Assembly (NCBI RefSeq): GCF_003315595.1
Contig: NZ_QNQU01000004.1
Coordinates: 248,001-312,000 of the forward strand
Origin: Pedobacter miscanthi
GTDB taxonomy: Bacteria; Bacteroidota; Bacteroidia; Sphingobacteriales; Sphingobacteriaceae
Direction of reading: 5' to 3'
DNA: 64,000 nt
Shown: positions 35,330 to 44,247 of the stretch, piece by piece
Layout: each line of letters starts with the position of its first letter
Position numbering within the stretch: the stretch's first letter is position 1
Translations under genes and position numbers: made by a program
The notes under the pieces: generated by a model
What the model was told of the DNA's origin: nothing
What the model saw: the letters and a program-made list of their open reading frames with translations, nothing else
Database searches by the model: none

Positions 35330-36480
35330 TCAGTGAGGTTGAGCTGTGCAATCCTGTCTTTCGTAAATTTAATTTCTTCCTTGTCATTTAGCAAACTCGG
35401 CTTGCTTTTTAAATAGAGCATATAATATTTAAGCGCATTGCCTGGTTGTTTCATTCTAGTATCGTAAAATACAGCCATGCGGTAATACAGCGTTGGAACA
35501 ATTTTAAACTGAAGTCCTTTTTTATAAGCTGCACCTGCAAGTGTTAACTGGTTATTTTCTTCATAAACCAATCCCAGTAGCGAATAATAACTCGAAGTAT
35601 TAGGCGAAATGGCCTCATCGATCGTTTTTTTGGTATAAGTAGCAGCCTGGGCATAATTTTTCAGCGCCCGGTAACTCAGCGAAGTATAATATAGCGTGGC
35701 TTCGTTCTGCATGGCAGCTGCTTCCAGCATCTTGAAAAGATCAATAGCTTTCTGGTACTTTTTGGTATAATAATAAGCCTTGGCCACATCTTTTATTACT
35801 CCTGCATCGGCACCATCCTTTAATAATTTCTCTCCGGAAGTAATTACCTCGGCATATCTTTTTAACTGGTTAGCTATCGGAAGTTTCGCCCTTTGCAACA
35901 CCAGGTTGTCGCTATCGCCTTTAATGGCAATATCAAGCACATCATAAGCCTTTTCATATTGCTGGTACCCTGAATGTACTTCTGCCAGATCAACCGCAAC
36001 ATCACCTTCCAGCGGATTAATTTTATTCGCTTTTAACAGGTAAATCAGTCTGACCGAATCTTCTTTCGGGCTACTGTACATATTGGCCAGTAGTTTATAA
36101 ACACTAAAATTGTTGCTGTCTATCTTTACCACTTCGCCATAATAGCGTTTGGCTTTTTCGGTATTTCCCCTCTTGCTACTAATACTCCCTAAACTAAAAA
36201 GGATAGGCAGGTTTAAAGGCTGGAGTGTATAGGCCTTGCTATAAAATTTTTCTGCTTCAACATTGTTGCCTGCCATTAAAAAACAGTAACCAATCTGGCT
36301 TAAAGTTTTAAAGTCATCCGGTGCATCGCCATAAATACTTTTCAGGTATTGGGCGGCATCGGCATAACGTTGTGATTGGTAAAAATCAAAAAGTTTTTCC
36401 TTGTCCAATACATCGCCGTTTTGGGCGTAAATTGTTAAACTGAAACTGAATAATGCCAGTAAAGTGAGTAGATTTTTCAT
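35326..36480 (-). CDS. Exported TPR-repeat protein
   Basis: A 384-residue protein with a signal peptide (LTLLALFSFSLTIYAQ). It consists almost wholly of TPR-type helix pairs: ADAAQYLKSIYGDAPDDFKTL, VEAEKFYSKAYTLQPLNLP, EKAKRYYGEVVKIDSNN, YEKAYDVLDIAIKGDSDN, YAQAATYTKKTIDEA and a last one near LAGAAYKKGLQF. Such periplasmic TPR proteins act as scaffolds. The partner is unknown. It is convergent with the DUF4268 gene. Confidence 0.8.
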   Translation of the reverse strand: MKNLLTLLALFSFSLTIYAQNGDVLDKEKLFDFYQSQRYADAAQYLKSIYGDAPDDFKTLSQIGYCFLMAGNNVEAEKFYSKAYTLQPLNLPILFSLGSISSKRGNTEKAKRYYGEVVKIDSNNFSVYKLLANMYSSPKEDSVRLIYLLKANKINPLEGDVAVDLAEVHSGYQQYEKAYDVLDIAIKGDSDNLVLQRAKLPIANQLKRYAEVITSGEKLLKDGADAGVIKDVAKAYYYTKKYQKAIDLFKMLEAAAMQNEATLYYTSLSYRALKNYAQAATYTKKTIDEAISPNTSSYYSLLGLVYEENNQLTLAGAAYKKGLQFKIVPTLYYRMAVFYDTRMKQPGNALKYYMLYLKSKPSLLNDKEEIKFTKDRIAQLNLTD

Positions 36481-36613
36481 GGCTGATAATTTTAAACTAA
36501 TTTATTAGTTATTTTCGAAATTTCCAAACCAGTTTGTTAAAAGATAGACGAAATCAAACAAAATAAGTGCTAAAGGGTTTATACAGAATAGTTGAACTAA
36601 AAAATAAGAACCT

Positions 36614-36910
36614 ATGAACACTTTAAAGAAGTTTGAATTAATGGAAAAAATTGTGCGTGAATTGGAAGATTTGCAAAACTCTCAGCAGGCACTAATCCAG
36701 AAAATCGGTAAAATTGAAGTTGATAACATCGAACTTGGCGATAGCCGTCTTGAAAAAGATTTACCGGATATACATCAAAATTTAGCTGATAACTTAGATA
36801 CTATTTCAGGAATTTTAGATTACTTTGCAGGTAAAACACAAAACTTTGGTGATAAAAACAATGTTGAGGCTTTAAAAGAACAAGAAGCCATTAACAACGC
36901 CACAAACTAA
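36614..36910 (+). CDS. Small coiled-coil hypothetical protein
   Basis: A 98-residue acidic helical protein with a heptad-like stretch (LMEKIVRELEDLQNSQQALIQKIGKIE) and a second helix (LADNLDTISGILDYFAG). No signal peptide and no recognised family. It starts 11 bp before the barrel gene that follows and is probably cotranscribed with it. Confidence 0.65.
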   Translation: MNTLKKFELMEKIVRELEDLQNSQQALIQKIGKIEVDNIELGDSRLEKDLPDIHQNLADNLDTISGILDYFAGKTQNFGDKNNVEALKEQEAINNATN

Positions 36911-36921
36911 ATTAACTGTAT

Positions 36922-37512
36922 ATGAAATTTTTATCTTTAACCGTTGCATTTTTACTTGTTGCATTTTTCGCAAGTGCGCAGGTATTGCCATCTTTCCAGC
37001 TGGGTATTAAAGCTGGTGCAAATTTATCGAAATTTGATAGTGATAACACTTTTAGCAGTAAGAACCGTGCAGGTTTTTACGGCGGACTTTGGGCTAGGAT
37101 AGGTGCTGCAGGAATTCATTTTCAACCGGAGCTGTATGTTTCGGGAAAGAAAGCAAACCTGGTGAGTGATGCAACAGGAGAGGTAAACAGAGTAAATTTC
37201 ACCAGTTTAGATGTGCCTTTATTGATCGGTACAAAATTTGGAGCCGCGGGAGTTGGTCTTCGTTTAAACACCGGACCAATGTTTTCATTAATATTAGATG
37301 AAAACCAGAGTTTCGGTCAGGCGGCAGGAAGTGTTTTCAAAGCTGATTTTAAAAACCAGGCTTTGGCATGGCAGTTTGGCGCAGGCTTAGACCTTAAAAA
37401 ACTAAGCTTTGATGCCCGTTACGAACTAGGATTATCAAAAATCAATAAAGCCGGTTATCCAGGTACCAAGCTGAATTTATTTACAGTGGGTTTGGGGTAT
37501 AGGATTTTGTAA
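36922..37512 (+). CDS. Outer-membrane beta-barrel protein, PorT-like family
   Basis: A 196-residue protein with a signal peptide (LTVAFLLVAFFASAQ) and about eight amphipathic beta strands. LGIKAGANLSKF and GFYGGLWARIG at the start and LSFDARYELGLSKIN near the end fit the outer-membrane beta-barrel family 2 (PorT-like). It lacks any plug or large loops. Its role cannot be told; it is probably a structural or small-solute barrel. Confidence 0.8.
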   Translation: MKFLSLTVAFLLVAFFASAQVLPSFQLGIKAGANLSKFDSDNTFSSKNRAGFYGGLWARIGAAGIHFQPELYVSGKKANLVSDATGEVNRVNFTSLDVPLLIGTKFGAAGVGLRLNTGPMFSLILDENQSFGQAAGSVFKADFKNQALAWQFGAGLDLKKLSFDARYELGLSKINKAGYPGTKLNLFTVGLGYRIL

Positions 37513-37539
37513 TACTTAATATAATTTCTCACCGCGAAT

Positions 37540-37620
37540 CGTCATCTCGACTGAAGCGTAGCGAAATGGAGAGATCTATAATAGATTTCTCGACTCCGTT
37601 GCACTCCGCTCGAAATGACG
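37540..37620. repeat. Dispersed palindromic repeat (CGTCATCTCGA...CGAAATGACG)
   Basis: An 81-bp inverted repeat with inner arms GAGATCTATAATAGATTTCTC. It sits between convergent genes and may act as a terminator for both. Confidence 0.65.
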
Positions 37621-37629
37621 ATTTTTTGT

Positions 37630-38550
37630 TTACCCTTCTTTCTCCAACTCAACTTCCGTAAGCTCGTAGGCAAACGATCCGTTTTTTGGTACGATAGGTG
37701 TTGCCCGGCCAATACTTAGTGCTTTAATAAATGAAGCCCCGAAATAGAATATCAGTGAGGAATAGAATACGAAAAGCATGATTACGATAATGGAGCCTGC
37801 TGATCCGTAAATATTGCTGATATTGCTCAATGGCAAAAGGATTCTTAAAATATACTTTCCGGCGGTAAAAAGGCATCCGGTTAATAATCCGCCTGAAATG
37901 GCTGCACGCCAGGTAGGCCTTCCATTGGTTAAATACCTGAACAGGATGGTAAACCATGTAGTTACAATTACCACAAATATCAGCTGGTTAAGTACAGAGG
38001 TTAAAATCAGACCGATTGAAGGTGCCCCGTTTTTTAAATAGGCCCCGATATAAGCCTGTACACTATCTGCCAGTAATCCGATAAAAAACAATATACCAGC
38101 CAAAAGGATAATGGTAACCGATATGGCCCTCGATTTAAGTGTGCTGATGATGCCCTTTTTATCCTGGGCAATATTCCAGATCTGCTCTAAAGAATTTTTA
38201 ATCACATTGAACAATGTGGTGGCTACAAAAAGGAAAAATATAAAACTGAAAAGGGTAACATACCAGGCCTGATCAATCCCGCGGATATTTCTTAAAGTTG
38301 TTCTGATCTGCGTAATGCTTTCATTGTCGAGTATACTGGCCAGTCGTTCGAAAAGATGGGTAGCCAATAATCTTCTATCGGTAAACATCCCGAAAAGCCT
38401 GATCAGGATAATGAGGATTGGTGGCAGTGCAAAATTGGTGAAAAAAGCAGTTGCACCAGCGAGGCGTAAAGGATCATTCTGTTGAAATAAATTAAATGCT
38501 TTTCTTATGGTTGAGAAAAAAAACTTTAGATCTTCTATTATCGATGGCAT
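37630..38550 (-). CDS. YihY/BrkB family inner-membrane protein
   Basis: A 306-residue membrane protein with six hydrophobic helices (among them LAGATAFFTNFALPPILIILI, VTLFSFIFFLFVATTLFNVI, ISVTIILLAGILFFIGLLADS). The family motif region NIAQDKKGIIS before the third helix pair and GGLLTGCLFTAGKYI are typical of YihY/BrkB. Older names as ribonuclease BN or virulence factor are not supported for this family. Possible transport function. Confidence 0.88.
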   Translation of the reverse strand: MPSIIEDLKFFFSTIRKAFNLFQQNDPLRLAGATAFFTNFALPPILIILIRLFGMFTDRRLLATHLFERLASILDNESITQIRTTLRNIRGIDQAWYVTLFSFIFFLFVATTLFNVIKNSLEQIWNIAQDKKGIISTLKSRAISVTIILLAGILFFIGLLADSVQAYIGAYLKNGAPSIGLILTSVLNQLIFVVIVTTWFTILFRYLTNGRPTWRAAISGGLLTGCLFTAGKYILRILLPLSNISNIYGSAGSIIVIMLFVFYSSLIFYFGASFIKALSIGRATPIVPKNGSFAYELTEVELEKEG

Positions 38551-38623
38551 CGCTCCTGCGTTAAACTCAAAAGGCCGAAAATAGTAAAAATACTTTATTC
38601 AGCCTTTCTATGATGGTAAAGAT

Positions 38624-39022
38624 TTAGTTCGTTTTGGTGAAAACAAGTAACGTTTTATCGCCATCTAAAAGATAAAGTTTATTATCAGTTACTTTGGCGC
38701 TGTTTACCTGGTTTAAAGCATGCAGGTACGACCGTTCGGCGGCATCAGTTTCCTGGCAAAACATTTTTGTACCAAAAACATTTTTTACTGTGATCTTATT
38801 ATCTGCAATTTCTGCCTGTCCGCCATAGCCGTTACAAAAAGATTTTCCGCTTATTTTTAAACTATCAGCAAAATTCAGGGTTGCTTTTGCTGATGCCGGT
38901 AAGGTTAAGCCAGGTAATTCTGTTAACTCCCATTTGGTATTGGTAAAAGTTGCGGGATCTAATTTTTCTTTACAAGAACTCAATAAGAAGAGCAGCATTC
39001 CGCAGAGGATCAGTTGTTTCAT
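38624..39022 (-). CDS. META-domain lipoprotein
   Basis: A 132-residue lipoprotein with signal LILCGMLLFLLSSC. The mature part is a META/HslJ-like domain (FTNTKWELTELPG, SGKSFCNGYGGQ, VKNVFGTKMFCQE with two conserved Cys). In E. coli HslJ is heat-induced and linked to novobiocin resistance. The role here is unknown. Confidence 0.8.
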   Translation of the reverse strand: MKQLILCGMLLFLLSSCKEKLDPATFTNTKWELTELPGLTLPASAKATLNFADSLKISGKSFCNGYGGQAEIADNKITVKNVFGTKMFCQETDAAERSYLHALNQVNSAKVTDNKLYLLDGDKTLLVFTKTN

Positions 39023-39102
39023 GATAATAAGGATTAATAATTTCTTTTTACCATCAAAAACTAAACCAATAACGCAAAGATATCCTGTTGATTAGAAGAT
39101 AA

Positions 39103-39315
39103 TTAGTTTTTCTTTTTCAGGAATTCTGTTTTTAACACTAAAACTGTTCCGTTTACTTTACCTTCAATGGCCTTAGGATCATCGGTTAAACGGATGTTTT
39201 TAACAGCGGTACCCTGTTTAATATCGCTCGCCATGCCTTTTACCTTTAAGGTTTTAATAACGGTAACCGAATCTCCTTCGTTTAAAATATTGCCGTTGCT
39301 GTCTTTAGTTTCCAT
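39103..39315 (-). CDS. PhnA/YjdM C-terminal domain protein
   Basis: A 70-residue protein made only of the PhnA C-terminal domain (KDSNGNILNEGDSVTVIKTLKVKG, KQGTAVKNIRL). The zinc-ribbon half found in longer homologues is absent. The historic link to alkylphosphonate use is not supported; function unknown. Confidence 0.85.
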   Translation of the reverse strand: METKDSNGNILNEGDSVTVIKTLKVKGMASDIKQGTAVKNIRLTDDPKAIEGKVNGTVLVLKTEFLKKKN

Positions 39316-39360
39316 GTTTTTTCGATTTACCGGCGAAAATAGAATTTATAAACGGATAAT

Positions 39361-39885
39361 TTATGGTTGTTTTTCAATCTTCATCCAGTGGTGTGTAATG
39401 CCGTGGTAATCGAAAACGGAGATTTTTTTCAAACCAACTTTTTCAAGCACGTGGATCGAACCCAGGTTATTGATATCTGCAATGCCGATAATTTCATCAA
39501 GTTTAAGTTCGTTAAAACCATAATCTCTTGCAGCTGCAGCAGCTTCAGTAGCATAACCCTTTTCCCAAAAACGTTTACTAAACCGGTAACCAAGGTCATA
39601 ATAATTGCTATGGTTATTATGGGTTTCTTTCATCAGTTTTAAGCCCGCCCAACCGATAAAACTGTTGCTTGCTTTTTCAATCACTGCCCACCTGCCGATT
39701 CCATTTTCGATATACTGTTTCCTGATAAATTCGATATCAGCCTTACTTTGCTCAATGGATTGAACCGGTTTATTACCCAAAAAAATATGGACTTCGGGGT
39801 CGCCATCCATTTCAAACATACCTGCTGCATCTTTAGGTAGCAGCTCGCGCAATATTAAACGTTCAGTTTCAGCAAAAATCTTCAT
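39361..39885 (-). CDS. GNAT acetyltransferase, RimJ/RimL type
   Basis: A 174-residue acetyltransferase. It starts with the RimJ-type ETERLILRELLPKDA, has the acceptor-side GRWAVIEKASNSFIGWAGLK and the acetyl-CoA loop FWEKGYATEAAAAARDYGF followed by IADINNLGSIHVLEKVGLK. Substrate may be a protein N-terminus or small molecule. The gene stands alone. Confidence 0.88.
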   Translation of the reverse strand: MKIFAETERLILRELLPKDAAGMFEMDGDPEVHIFLGNKPVQSIEQSKADIEFIRKQYIENGIGRWAVIEKASNSFIGWAGLKLMKETHNNHSNYYDLGYRFSKRFWEKGYATEAAAAARDYGFNELKLDEIIGIADINNLGSIHVLEKVGLKKISVFDYHGITHHWMKIEKQP

Positions 39886-39940
39886 ATCAGGCTATGGTTA
39901 GATCAAAATTAGGATAATTTGGGCTAAGTTTAGTCTTTAT

Positions 39941-40340
39941 GGAAGATGAAAAATGTGGGATGGATGATGGAATGTATTCTGCGGTAATCAGCGAAATCCG
40001 GGGGAGATTATTCTGCAATTGGTTCCCGCAGATTTAAGGAGATATACGCAGACGGGAAAGAATGGAAGATGAAAAATGTGGAATGGATGATGGAATGTAT
40101 TCTGCGGTAATCAGCGAAATCCGGGGGAGATTATTCTGCAATTGGTTCCCGCAGATTTAAGGAGATATACGCAGACGGGAAAGAATGGAAGATGAAAAAT
40201 GTGGAATGGATGATGGAATGTATTCTGCGGTAATCAGCGAAATCCGGGGGAGATTATTCTGCAATTGGTTCCCGCAGATTTAAGGAGATATACGCAGACG
40301 GGAAAGAATGGAATATGGAAAATGTGGAATGGATAATGGA
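39941..40340. repeat. 123-bp tandem repeat, three full copies plus a partial fourth
   Basis: The motif GGAAGATGAAAAATGTGG starts at 39941, 40064 and 40187, and a variant starts at 40310, a constant 123-bp period. Copies are almost identical. The unit includes TTCCCGCAGATTTAAGGAG and TACGCAGACGGG, similar to the CACAGAT motif in the MITE-like elements. No ORF runs through it. It is probably a minisatellite-like expansion of intergenic DNA. Confidence 0.9.
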
Positions 40341-40484
40341 ATTGCATCCAACTCGGTGCCCCCTGTATCATGCTGAGTGTAATTGAAGGATCTCTATGCA
40401 CTATGTGGTTACCCTTCGATTACATCCAGGCAAAAGATAGCAATTAACGCTGCGTTCTTTGCGGTTAATAAATAATTGTTTTAT

Positions 40485-41027
40485 TTAAACTGCATGAGTC
40501 TTAAAATCATTAACCGGCTTTCTTTTTAAAATCAATGCCGCCGCTAATGATATCAATATTCCTACGGGCAATATTTCCATGTAGGTAAATAATACGACCA
40601 TTACCGGGTTTTTGTACATTTCCTGATTTACGGCCAATTCTTTTGCTTTTTTAGATAGCTCTGCGGCCGAGGCACCACTGGCTTTTGCTTCTCTTAATAC
40701 CTGAGCTACATATTTATCCATAAAATCGGGCATAAATACATAATAATCAACTAGCCAAACAATAACATAGATAGTTGAAGCTACTAAACTGATTAAGGCA
40801 CCGATTTTGAATGCTTTACCGAAAGTGATTAATCCATCATTATATTTATCGCGGTAGTTGATGATTCCTACAAAAATGAAGGAAAAGGCCAGTACCATAG
40901 ATGCATAGCCGATAAGCATGCTATGCTCCATATCTGGGTTATTATAACAGCCGGCCATCGAAAGTACCATCAATACGGAAACAATTACACCTGCAATTAA
41001 TCCGAATACAATTACATTCTTTTTCAT
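40485..41027 (-). CDS. DUF4199 membrane protein
   Basis: A 180-residue protein with four hydrophobic helices (VFGLIAGVIVSVLMVLSMAG, LIGYASMVLAFSFIFVGII, IGALISLVASTIYVIVWL, LPVGILISLAAALIL), the DUF4199 pattern. The ATG at 41027 gives a normal start MKKNVIVF; the longer ORF adds ten residues. It lies downstream of a LuxR-type gene and behind two palindromes, so control by that regulator is possible. Function unknown. Confidence 0.8.
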   Translation of the reverse strand: MKKNVIVFGLIAGVIVSVLMVLSMAGCYNNPDMEHSMLIGYASMVLAFSFIFVGIINYRDKYNDGLITFGKAFKIGALISLVASTIYVIVWLVDYYVFMPDFMDKYVAQVLREAKASGASAAELSKKAKELAVNQEMYKNPVMVVLFTYMEILPVGILISLAAALILKRKPVNDFKTHAV

Positions 41028-41084
41028 GTTTGATTTTTTTATTGGTTTACCCCACAAAATTGACCTGATTATTCCTTTTTGCCT

Positions 41085-41139
41085 TCATACTTTAGTATGA
41101 TTTTTAAGAAATCTGGCTTTTTAACACTAAAGTGTTAAC
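41085..41139 (-). promoter_or_regulatory. Two palindromes with an ACT-WW-AGT core between LuxR-type and DUF4199 genes
   Basis: TCATACT-TT-AGTATGA at 41085-41100 and TTAACACT-AA-AGTGTTAA at 41122-41139. Both have perfect arms and the same centre layout. The second is only 4 bp after the LuxR-type stop and may also act as a terminator stem. Confidence 0.5.
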
Positions 41140-41143
41140 CTCA

Positions 41144-41617
41144 TCAGGGGATAAGGCTGAGTTTTTTTGCAGTTTCAATCGCTTGCGTTCTGCGCTTTAC
41201 TTCCAGTTTTTCGAAAAGCCTGGCGTTATGCGTTTTTATGGTGTTTAAAGAAACAAATAACTTCGATGCAATTTCCTGATTGCTTAACCCTTCCGACATC
41301 AGCTGCAATACTTCAAGTTCTCTTTTGCTGATGTTCAATCTGCTTAATTCTTTTTCGTTAAGTGTAAAAGCCCCGCGTTGCCCGGTAAAAATTTCTTTCT
41401 CGACCAGGATGGTTTTAGGTTTGGTTAATTTTAGGGCCAGCCAGATACCCAGGGCTGTAAAAATAACAGCTATTGATCCTGCATAAATTTCGAAAGCATG
41501 ATTAATAATGAGGAAACGAAGCTCCAGCCATTTCAATAAAAACAGCAATATAGCGAGGAATACGCCATATAGGATTACGCTTTTATTTCTGTTCAGAAAG
41601 TTAGTTGAGCCCGCCAT
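41144..41617 (-). CDS. Membrane-anchored LuxR-type transcriptional regulator
   Basis: A 157-residue protein with two N-terminal helices (VILYGVFLAILLFLLKWLEL and IYAGSIAVIFTALGIWLALKL) and a C-terminal LuxR/NarL helix-turn-helix (ISKRELEVLQLMSEGLSNQEIASKLFVSLNTIKTH). There is no receiver domain, so it is not phosphorylated in the usual way. It may sense the membrane or be released by proteolysis. Upstream of the DUF4199 membrane gene in the same direction, which may be its target. Confidence 0.85.
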   Translation of the reverse strand: MAGSTNFLNRNKSVILYGVFLAILLFLLKWLELRFLIINHAFEIYAGSIAVIFTALGIWLALKLTKPKTILVEKEIFTGQRGAFTLNEKELSRLNISKRELEVLQLMSEGLSNQEIASKLFVSLNTIKTHNARLFEKLEVKRRTQAIETAKKLSLIP

Positions 41618-41699
41618 TTGATAAATCTTTAATCAAAAATAAGGAATTTAGTTTGAGCGAAGTAAGTATGGATGATGGAAAATGTAATATGGATGATAG

Positions 41700-41736
41700 G
41701 ATAAGTCCGGAAGTCAGATGTCCGAAGTCCGATGTT
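41700..41736. repeat. Low-complexity GTCCGAAGTCCGATG-type stretch
   Basis: AGTCAGATGTCCGAAGTCCG here resembles GTCGGATGTCCGAAG at about 29443 before accC. The rest of the 294-bp gap has no gene. Confidence 0.4.
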
Positions 41737-41911
41737 GGCGCGGTGAAAAATAAGCCATAAATGCTCAGCGTTCTTTCGCGTTTTTTGCGGTTAAAATGCC
41801 ATTAGCCTGTAGTCAATCAAAATTTCATCCAAATGCCGTAATTTTCTGGTGACTTTGATAACATAAAAGCAATAAAGATTTTAAATTAGCAAAAAAAATA
41901 AAAACTAAACC

Positions 41912-42703
41912 ATGAAAATTACGCTTTATGCACTTGTTCTGTCCGTTGTTTTGTTCGGCTGCGGTGGCAATTCAGAAAAAACTTACAAAGCCCGCGCATT
42001 TGCGGTAAGTGATGATTTTAATGTATTTCCAAAAGGGAGCAAAGACATTTTAACCATTGTAAAAACCGATTCGGGTAAAACAACTGCTGCCGATCGTTTC
42101 GCTATTAATACCAGGGATACCACAATCACTATAGAGGATGGTGCAAATGCTCCGGCCAAGAAATTTAGTGTAGCCTCATTCATTAACACACAAAAAACAG
42201 CAGTACTGGTACAGGTAGATGATAAAGACGGCAAGATGGCTCCATTTTATATCATTTATGTAAATGGAGGAAAAACAGAAGTGGTAAGCTTAAACAAAGC
42301 ATCAAAAGGGGCTGAAGATAAAAAATATACCAATGGTTTAGAAGAATTAACCAGAAGCAATTTGTTGGTTAACAACGATTTCTTTATCACCACAATCAAC
42401 TCAAGGGTTTACCCGATCAAACGCCAAAAAGAAGATGAGCGCATCCAGGGTAAATTCTTTATGTACTCGAGCGATAAAACCACTCTGGCATTTTTAACCG
42501 CTAATGCTTTATATCAGGTAAATACCAAAACGGGAGAAACTTTTAACCTGCCTTTGCCTGCATCATTAACCAGTCAGCCCGAAACCCTTGTAGGGAATAT
42601 CCAAAGCGACTATACCTGGGTACCGAATGAGCATGGAACACCTTTCCTGAAGAAAAATGCTGATGATAACCGCATTGTGGATATTAAGGAGTTTAAGCAC
42701 TAA
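41912..42703 (+). CDS. Putative lipoprotein, function unknown
   Basis: A 263-residue lipoprotein (signal ITLYALVLSVVLFGC). The mature part looks all-beta and may be a partial propeller: repeats of short strands such as TAVLVQVDDKDGKMAPFYIIY and KTTLAFLTANALYQVNTKTGETF. No family recognised. It is followed 34 bp later by another hypothetical gene. Confidence 0.65.
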   Translation: MKITLYALVLSVVLFGCGGNSEKTYKARAFAVSDDFNVFPKGSKDILTIVKTDSGKTTAADRFAINTRDTTITIEDGANAPAKKFSVASFINTQKTAVLVQVDDKDGKMAPFYIIYVNGGKTEVVSLNKASKGAEDKKYTNGLEELTRSNLLVNNDFFITTINSRVYPIKRQKEDERIQGKFFMYSSDKTTLAFLTANALYQVNTKTGETFNLPLPASLTSQPETLVGNIQSDYTWVPNEHGTPFLKKNADDNRIVDIKEFKH

Positions 42704-42737
42704 GCTAAACTGTTTTAACAGAATTTAATCTGTATCC

Positions 42738-43481
42738 ATGACTTTTTACAGCAGGTATCAAAACGGGGAAACACAGGATGTTTATAACGACATAGAAAAA
42801 TTAGGAGAGAAAGCATTCTCTCCTGATTTTTATCCTGATGTAGAAAAAGTGTTGATCGAAACGTTTGAAAGAGTAAAATTCAATCTGGATATTATTTATA
42901 ATGAGCTGATAAATATTAATTACGTTTTCTGGAAGAATGAAATTGGCGATGATGATGCAATAATTAAACCCGCTGATAATACTGATCAACTTTTTAATAC
43001 ATTAGCAAAGAGTATTGAGCCTGTTGGTAAATTACCGCAATCCTTAAAAATATTTTATAAAATTGTTGGTAGCTGCAATTTTGCTTGGAATTATCAAGAA
43101 AATGAAAACATCATGTGGGAAATGGCAGATCCAATCCAGATCACTCCATTAACTTATTGTGTTTCGGAAGTTACAGATGAATATTGGTTGGAAGAAATGC
43201 ATGAATATATTGAAGATGAGGAATTTGGTTCCGCTTTTTTAGAGCTCTCAGCCGATAATTTTCATAAAGATAACGTCAGTGGCGGAGCTCCCTACGCGCT
43301 ACAGTTGACCCAAGCTAAAAGCATTGATGGTTATTTTTTAAATGAACCAAACGAAACAACATTTATCAATTACCTAAGGATCTGTTTCGAAAGCTGCGGT
43401 TTTCCTGGTATGCGAAATCAAAGCAATCAAAGCTTCCAAAATTTTTTCGATAAAGTAAAACCTCAGTTAAAAAAAATATAA
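42738..43481 (+). CDS. Hypothetical protein with SMI1/KNR4-like region
   Basis: A 247-residue acidic cytoplasmic protein. GKLPQSLKIFYKIVGSCNFAW fits the core of the SMI1/KNR4 (SUKH) fold, which includes many immunity proteins of contact-dependent toxins. No toxin gene is near, so an immunity role is not supported here. The rest (EYWLEEMHEYIEDEEFG, FINYLRICFESCGFPG) is not recognised. Confidence 0.6.
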   Translation: MTFYSRYQNGETQDVYNDIEKLGEKAFSPDFYPDVEKVLIETFERVKFNLDIIYNELININYVFWKNEIGDDDAIIKPADNTDQLFNTLAKSIEPVGKLPQSLKIFYKIVGSCNFAWNYQENENIMWEMADPIQITPLTYCVSEVTDEYWLEEMHEYIEDEEFGSAFLELSADNFHKDNVSGGAPYALQLTQAKSIDGYFLNEPNETTFINYLRICFESCGFPGMRNQSNQSFQNFFDKVKPQLKKI

Positions 43482-43581
43482 GTGTTTAAATTATCCGCGG
43501 TTAAGGGTTTTGAACCTAATCTAGAAGGCGCAAGCCATTGATAATATTAAGTAACCACTAAAATTGCTTAAAAACCATAGC

Positions 43582-43607
43582 CGTGGTCCGTGTCTTCACG
43601 GACCACG
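43582..43607. terminator. Hairpin between convergent genes
   Basis: CGTGGTCCGTG, loop TCTT, CACGGACCACG: a perfect 11-bp stem. There is no long T-run. A shorter relative (GGTCTGTGTCTCCACAGA) is near 62690, so this is also a dispersed repeat. Confidence 0.6.
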
Positions 43608-43614
43608 ATAATCT

Positions 43615-44247
43615 TTAAACCACCATCGTTCTAAAGGTTAGGTTTACCCTTGGCTGATTTACTTTTTTGGTAGGAGGGAGCCTGTGCAGCCAATTGGTCT
43701 GCGTTTCATCTTTCATCACCAATAAACTTCCGTGTTCCAGAAATAAAGTAACCGTTTCTTTAGTTTGTTTATGCTTGAAAAGAAATCTCCTTTCGGCACC
43801 AAAACTTAAAGATGCAATAGCAGAATCTTTAGCCAGGGCTTTTTCATCGTCGCTATGATAAGCCATGCCTTCATCACCATTGTGATATAAATTTAGCAGG
43901 CAGGAGTTGTAAGTTACACCTGTTTGTTCTTCCGAAATTCTTTTAAGTTCAAGCAATTCTTTCGTCCAGGGTAAAGCCAGTTTCGATTTATTCGAATAGG
44001 TGTACGAGTAATTTTCATCTCCATACCAGGCCACTTTCCTCTTGGTAATAATATGTTTGCCCATTATAAAAGCCTCATCGTTTTTCCATGCTATCGTATC
44101 CATCAATACATCAAAATAGTGGTCGGCCTCCGCAGGTGAAAATAATTTCCCGAAATAATTTACTGTTCCACCATAAGGAAGAAAATTCTGATTTGGATCC
44201 GTCGTTACGCCGAATAAATCGAGGGTTTGAATGCTATTTTTGTTCAT
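43615..44247 (-). CDS. alkB: AlkB-type alpha-ketoglutarate-dependent DNA dioxygenase
   Basis: Repairs N-alkylated bases such as 1-methyladenine by oxidative demethylation. The Fe(II) ligands are in AYHSDDEK (HxD) and the distal His in TNWLHRLPP; RVNLTFRTM holds the ketoglutarate Arg. At 210 residues it matches short AlkB proteins (ALKBH2-like). Its ATG overlaps the stop of the Ada-like gene by 1 bp (TAATG layout), so the two repair genes are translationally coupled. Expression is likely damage-linked. Confidence 0.92.
   Translation of the reverse strand: MNKNSIQTLDLFGVTTDPNQNFLPYGGTVNYFGKLFSPAEADHYFDVLMDTIAWKNDEAFIMGKHIITKRKVAWYGDENYSYTYSNKSKLALPWTKELLELKRISEEQTGVTYNSCLLNLYHNGDEGMAYHSDDEKALAKDSAIASLSFGAERRFLFKHKQTKETVTLFLEHGSLLVMKDETQTNWLHRLPPTKKVNQPRVNLTFRTMVV

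Noticed and set aside
42738..43481. Toxin-immunity pair suggested by the SMI1/KNR4-like protein
   Set aside because: No toxin or polymorphic-toxin secretion gene is adjacent.
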